Of a DNA stretch of 6,403 nt, positions 5,526 through 6,403 are shown one piece after another. A program made the position numbers and the translations under genes. Origin of the DNA: an uncultured Synergistaceae bacterium. GTDB lineage: Bacteria > Synergistota > Synergistia > Synergistales > Aminobacteriaceae. A model generated the notes under the pieces. That model was not told where the DNA came from, made no database searches, and saw nothing but the letters and a program-made list of their open reading frames with translations. Within the stretch, counting starts at the first letter, position 1; each line of letters begins with the position of its first letter. The stretch lies in the NCBI GenBank assembly GCA_937870605.1, contig CALMZW010000262.1, positions 1 to 6,403 on the forward strand. Direction: 5' to 3'.

Positions 5526-6403
5526 ATGACGTTTCGACCAACGCGTATGGAAGTCAATTTATCGAACATAAAGGCCAATTTCTCCGCTATCCGGGCGTTT
5601 GTCGGCCCGAAGCCGCAGCTATTCGCCGTAATCAAGGCGGATGCGTACGGTCATGGAGCCGTTCGGGTCGCGCGGGCGCTTCTCGAGGCGGGATGCGGGC
5701 GTTTCGCCGTCGCGACGCCCGATGAGGCGATCGAACTGCGGGATGCCGGGATCGGTGAGCCGGTTCTCGTCCTGGGGTCGTCGCCGTATGACGTCGCGGA
5801 TGAGTATGTCCGGCGCGATATCACCGCCGCCTGTACCGATGTCGTTTTCGCCCGGGCTTTGAGTGCGGCCGCCGTATCCCAGGGGAAGAACGCGATAATC
5901 CACGTCAAGGTCGATACGGGAATGGGGCGGATCGGCTTTCTTCCGGAAGAAATTCCGTCCGTCGCCGATGAACTGCTGGCGCTTCCCGGGATCCGCATCG
6001 AAGGACTGTTCACGCACTTCGCGACGGCCGATGAGTCCCGGCTCGAGTACACTGCAAGCCAGTATAAACGCTATCATCAGGCGCTCGCCTCCTTCGAGGC
6101 GAAGGGCGCGCGCATCCCGATCCGGCACGTATGCAACAGCGCCGGGATACTGACGTCGAAGAACATGCCGGACAGATACCTCGACGCGGTTCGGCCGGGG
6201 GTCATCCTGTACGGAATGTGGCCGTCGGGCGAATGCGTCCGTCCGATCGAACTGAAGCCGACCTTCGAGGTCAAGACGGCGATCGCCGTCGGCCGTGAAC
6301 TGCCCGAACGTAGCGGCGTCGGATACGGCCTGCGATACATGACGCGCGGGAACGAACGCATCGCGGTCCTGCCGGTCGGCTATGCGGACGGGTATTCGCG
6401 CTC
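5526..6403 (+). CDS. alr: Alanine racemase (3' partial)
   Basis: PLP-dependent racemase that interconverts L- and D-alanine, supplying D-alanine for peptidoglycan and able to open D-alanine to catabolism. The window holds 292 codons of a protein usually about 370-390 residues long, so the end is missing. The PLP lysine is K37 in the signature AVIKADAYGHG (34-44). Further family motifs: VKVDTGMGRIGF (127-138), GLFTHFATAD (160-169), HVCNSAG (201-207), RPGVILYG (223-230). The second catalytic base is Y267 in VGYG (265-268), where many homologues have VSYG. LPVGYADGYSR ends the visible part. N-terminal residues 9-70 start the TIM-barrel domain; the C-terminal beta domain begins around 240. The start is set by a strong ribosome binding site. 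Placement after the symporter suggests alanine use, but a housekeeping wall role is equally likely. Confidence 0.95.
   Translation, partial: MTFRPTRMEVNLSNIKANFSAIRAFVGPKPQLFAVIKADAYGHGAVRVARALLEAGCGRFAVATPDEAIELRDAGIGEPVLVLGSSPYDVADEYVRRDITAACTDVVFARALSAAAVSQGKNAIIHVKVDTGMGRIGFLPEEIPSVADELLALPGIRIEGLFTHFATADESRLEYTASQYKRYHQALASFEAKGARIPIRHVCNSAGILTSKNMPDRYLDAVRPGVILYGMWPSGECVRPIELKPTFEVKTAIAVGRELPERSGVGYGLRYMTRGNERIAVLPVGYADGYSR

Noticed and set aside
1..6403. CRISPR array, tRNA, rRNA, insertion sequence or attachment site
   Set aside because: I saw no spaced direct repeats, no tRNA cloverleaf or rRNA sequence, no transposase motifs and no terminal inverted repeats beyond the transcript hairpins listed.

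Overview
The window carries the distal part of a glycine reductase (Stickland-type amino acid fermentation) operon, followed by an amino acid symporter gene and the start of an alanine racemase gene. All genes are on the + strand. In order: the 3' part of grdB (selenoprotein of component B, cut by the left edge), grdC and grdD (the two subunits of component C), an AGCS-family sodium:alanine/glycine symporter, and alr (alanine racemase, cut by the right edge). The order grdB-grdC-grdD is that of known glycine reductase operons. This and the high GC of the coding regions point to a strictly anaerobic amino acid fermenter. A Synergistota member or a GC-rich clostridial lineage would fit; I lean to Synergistota, but that is inference and not proven by the window.

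Region 1-922: grdB is read through an in-frame TGA at 659-661 that encodes selenocysteine. A 17-nt stem-loop starting 11 nt after the TGA has the size and spacing of a bacterial SECIS element. A gene caller that ignores recoding would split the gene here. Region 923-1019: a spacer with one strong GC-rich hairpin and two small ones. Region 1020-3715: grdC and grdD, 14 nt apart. Region 3716-3992: a 277-nt AT-richer spacer with a perfect 14-bp hairpin after grdD, an extended -10 promoter candidate, and a leader RNA with an internal terminator and several competing long-range complementarities. Region 3993-5387: the symporter. Region 5388-5525: no gene, but three hairpins in a row, the last a strong intrinsic terminator ending two bases before the alr ribosome binding site. 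Region 5526-6403: alr.

How the parts work together: component B binds glycine, selenoprotein A (not in the window) takes the carboxymethyl group on its selenocysteine, and component C (GrdC/GrdD) converts it to an acetyl thioester and releases acetyl phosphate, which can yield ATP. The symporter would import glycine or alanine (alanine is a classical electron donor for glycine reduction), and alanine racemase interconverts D- and L-alanine. The catabolic module is well known. The least explained part is the pair of structured, terminator-bearing leaders in front of the symporter and alr; neither matches a riboswitch class I can recognise by eye.
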